Below are positions 62,635-64,000 of a DNA stretch of 64,000 nucleotides, one piece after another. How positions within the stretch are numbered: the stretch's first letter is position 1; every line of letters starts with the position of its first letter. The translations under genes and the position numbers were made by a program. Source of the stretch: Otis tarda. Lineage: Eukaryota > Chordata > Aves > Otidiformes > Otididae. The stretch spans positions 19,034,501 to 19,098,500 of the forward strand of contig CM048553.1 in assembly GCA_026413225.1 (NCBI GenBank), in the 5' to 3' direction. The notes under the pieces were generated by a model. The model was given only the letters and a program-made list of their open reading frames with translations, was not told the DNA's origin and made no database searches.

Positions 62635-64000
62635 ACACGCTTGCTCAAATGCAGTTAATTCATTCTCTGTAAAAGTTTTCAAAAGCTAAGGCAAAAGTTT
62701 ACAAAGTCATTTGGTCTTGTAGGTTTGTAATGCTGCTGCTAGTTCTCTCCATACCAATCCAGTATCTTCTTCTAAGCTCTTTTGTGTGAAAAGTTTGACC
62801 CATGGGGTATTGCAGTATAGTGATACACCACGTATTTACACCATGCCTGTAATCATTAATTGGCTCTACTCCTTACCACCAAAAAGTGATGCGACAGGCA
62901 GCTGCGTGGTCTTCAGCAGCAGATTGGGCCGCACAGGACCTGTGTGCAGGGCGTATGCTTGTGCGTGCACGAACAGGTGCGCACGTTTCTGAAGATTGTT
63001 ATTTGGGTCTAACAGTTCATTACCTCTGGCTTTATCGCTCAGCCCAAAGGATATGTTTACACGTCTGACTAAAATCTTTCCTCACCAGTTTCATTTGTAA
63101 TTTTGTTTGTAAAATGACCATCCTAACACTTGTCTCTCTTCACATCTTTAAAGAATTGCTTGCCAATCCTTTTTGTATATTTTAATGATGAAGTATTCAG
63201 GAAAGAAAAGATAATCTCACATTAAAATACACTGAGGTTACAACACACTCTGATTTTGTAAACAAGATACTGTGTATCTCATATGACAATATGTCAAACT
63301 CCTACAGCAAAAGATTGTAATGCCATAGTTTGGCAGCCTAAGCAGAGTGAATGTCTTCACCAAGGTCCAGATCCTAGTAAAACACCACATTTCTATAAAA
63401 GTTGCCTTTTAATGTATTCCCAACAACTGTTTCAAGAGGTGACCACATGTAACATTCTTCTATATGGAAAATTTTAACTTCTAGCCGTATTTACATCCTC
63501 CCAAATGAACTCATTTCACCACAAATTTACAAAAAAAATATATAAAATAAAGTTGAGAACCAAACTCAAAGTTCTGTTAAACTCAAGCTGGTAATCAGGA
63601 GAAGAGCACTTTATCACCGACCTTTAGAGCAATCCATGGATTTCTTCAAATGTTAGATGTCACCTGCTTCTCCCTCTGCTAGTCCCAAGAGGCAGCAAGT
63701 CTTGAAGCACCCTGATCATTCTCCTTAAAACCTTCGTGGGGAAACATCCAGATGATGGCCTTTCCCTGCCTGTGTCTGCAGGTAAATCACATTCTTGATT
63801 TCAGTTTTCCAGGAGGAAGAGTGGAAGCTATGCTGATATCATAGACCAGCTATTTCCCAGGACTAAAACTGTGCCAGATTACTTGTTCCAATGGTCCAGC
63901 TGTGACGGAGGCTAACACACCTCTGGCCCCTCTACATGGGGTTGAGGTTGGGAAGAATCTGTATCTTTTTTGATATTTCATCCTTTACATAATTTCCTGC
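62635..64000. other. Unassigned non-coding stretch to window end
   Basis: No gene was recognised. Bases 62880-62990 form a small GC-rich, CpG-containing patch with two overlapping short frames. Confidence 0.5.

Noticed and set aside
1-64000. tRNA, rRNA, snRNA genes, CRISPR arrays or operon-like gene clusters
   Set aside because: I looked for the characteristic sequence landmarks of these and saw none; the window is vertebrate non-coding DNA.

Overview
The window looks like non-coding DNA from a bird nuclear genome. Three things support this: several CR1 LINE fragments of clearly different ages, one solo LTR of the ERVL-type family that is common in bird genomes, and AT-rich, intron-like sequence with no dense gene content. 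No tRNA, rRNA, CRISPR array, operon, bacterial or phage gene, or intact protein-coding gene could be recognised. The window could be intergenic or lie inside one or more large introns; the sequence alone does not decide this.

Layout. Bases 1-3556 are unassigned apart from a speculative exon at 163-414. A complete solo LTR flanked by a perfect 5-bp target-site duplication lies at 3562-4170. Unassigned sequence follows, with a purine-rich tract at 8647-8778. A young-looking, 5'-truncated CR1 lies on the minus strand at 11510-11955. Short tandem duplications sit at 12768-12931. A longer plus-strand CR1 at 16338-17506 carries decayed reverse-transcriptase coding sequence. From 17.5 to 26.2 kb little is recognisable. 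The 26.2-26.9 kb interval holds an AATAAA signal followed by long poly(A), an old minus-strand CR1 fragment and a perfect 13-bp hairpin. From 29 to 36.5 kb there are a minisatellite-like repeat, two speculative exons, a MIR/CORE-SINE-like fragment (32.8 kb) and an old plus-strand CR1 (33.2-33.6 kb). From 39 to 48.7 kb there are short tandem repeats and a second MIR-like fragment (45.0 kb). An old minus-strand CR1 occupies about 52.7-53.2 kb. A CpG-rich degenerate minisatellite lies at 60977-61110, and a CR1 3' end at 62400-62634.

Open frames elsewhere (up to about 190 codons) are no longer than expected by chance in 64 kb. Many start with a non-ATG codon, overlap open frames on the opposite strand, or sit in GC-richer patches. 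I found no convincing undescribed biological system. The most checkable observations are the CR1 copy that lost its catalytic FADD segment, the clean solo LTR, the 13-bp hairpin beside a CR1 remnant, the possible retrocopy tail and the weak exon candidates.
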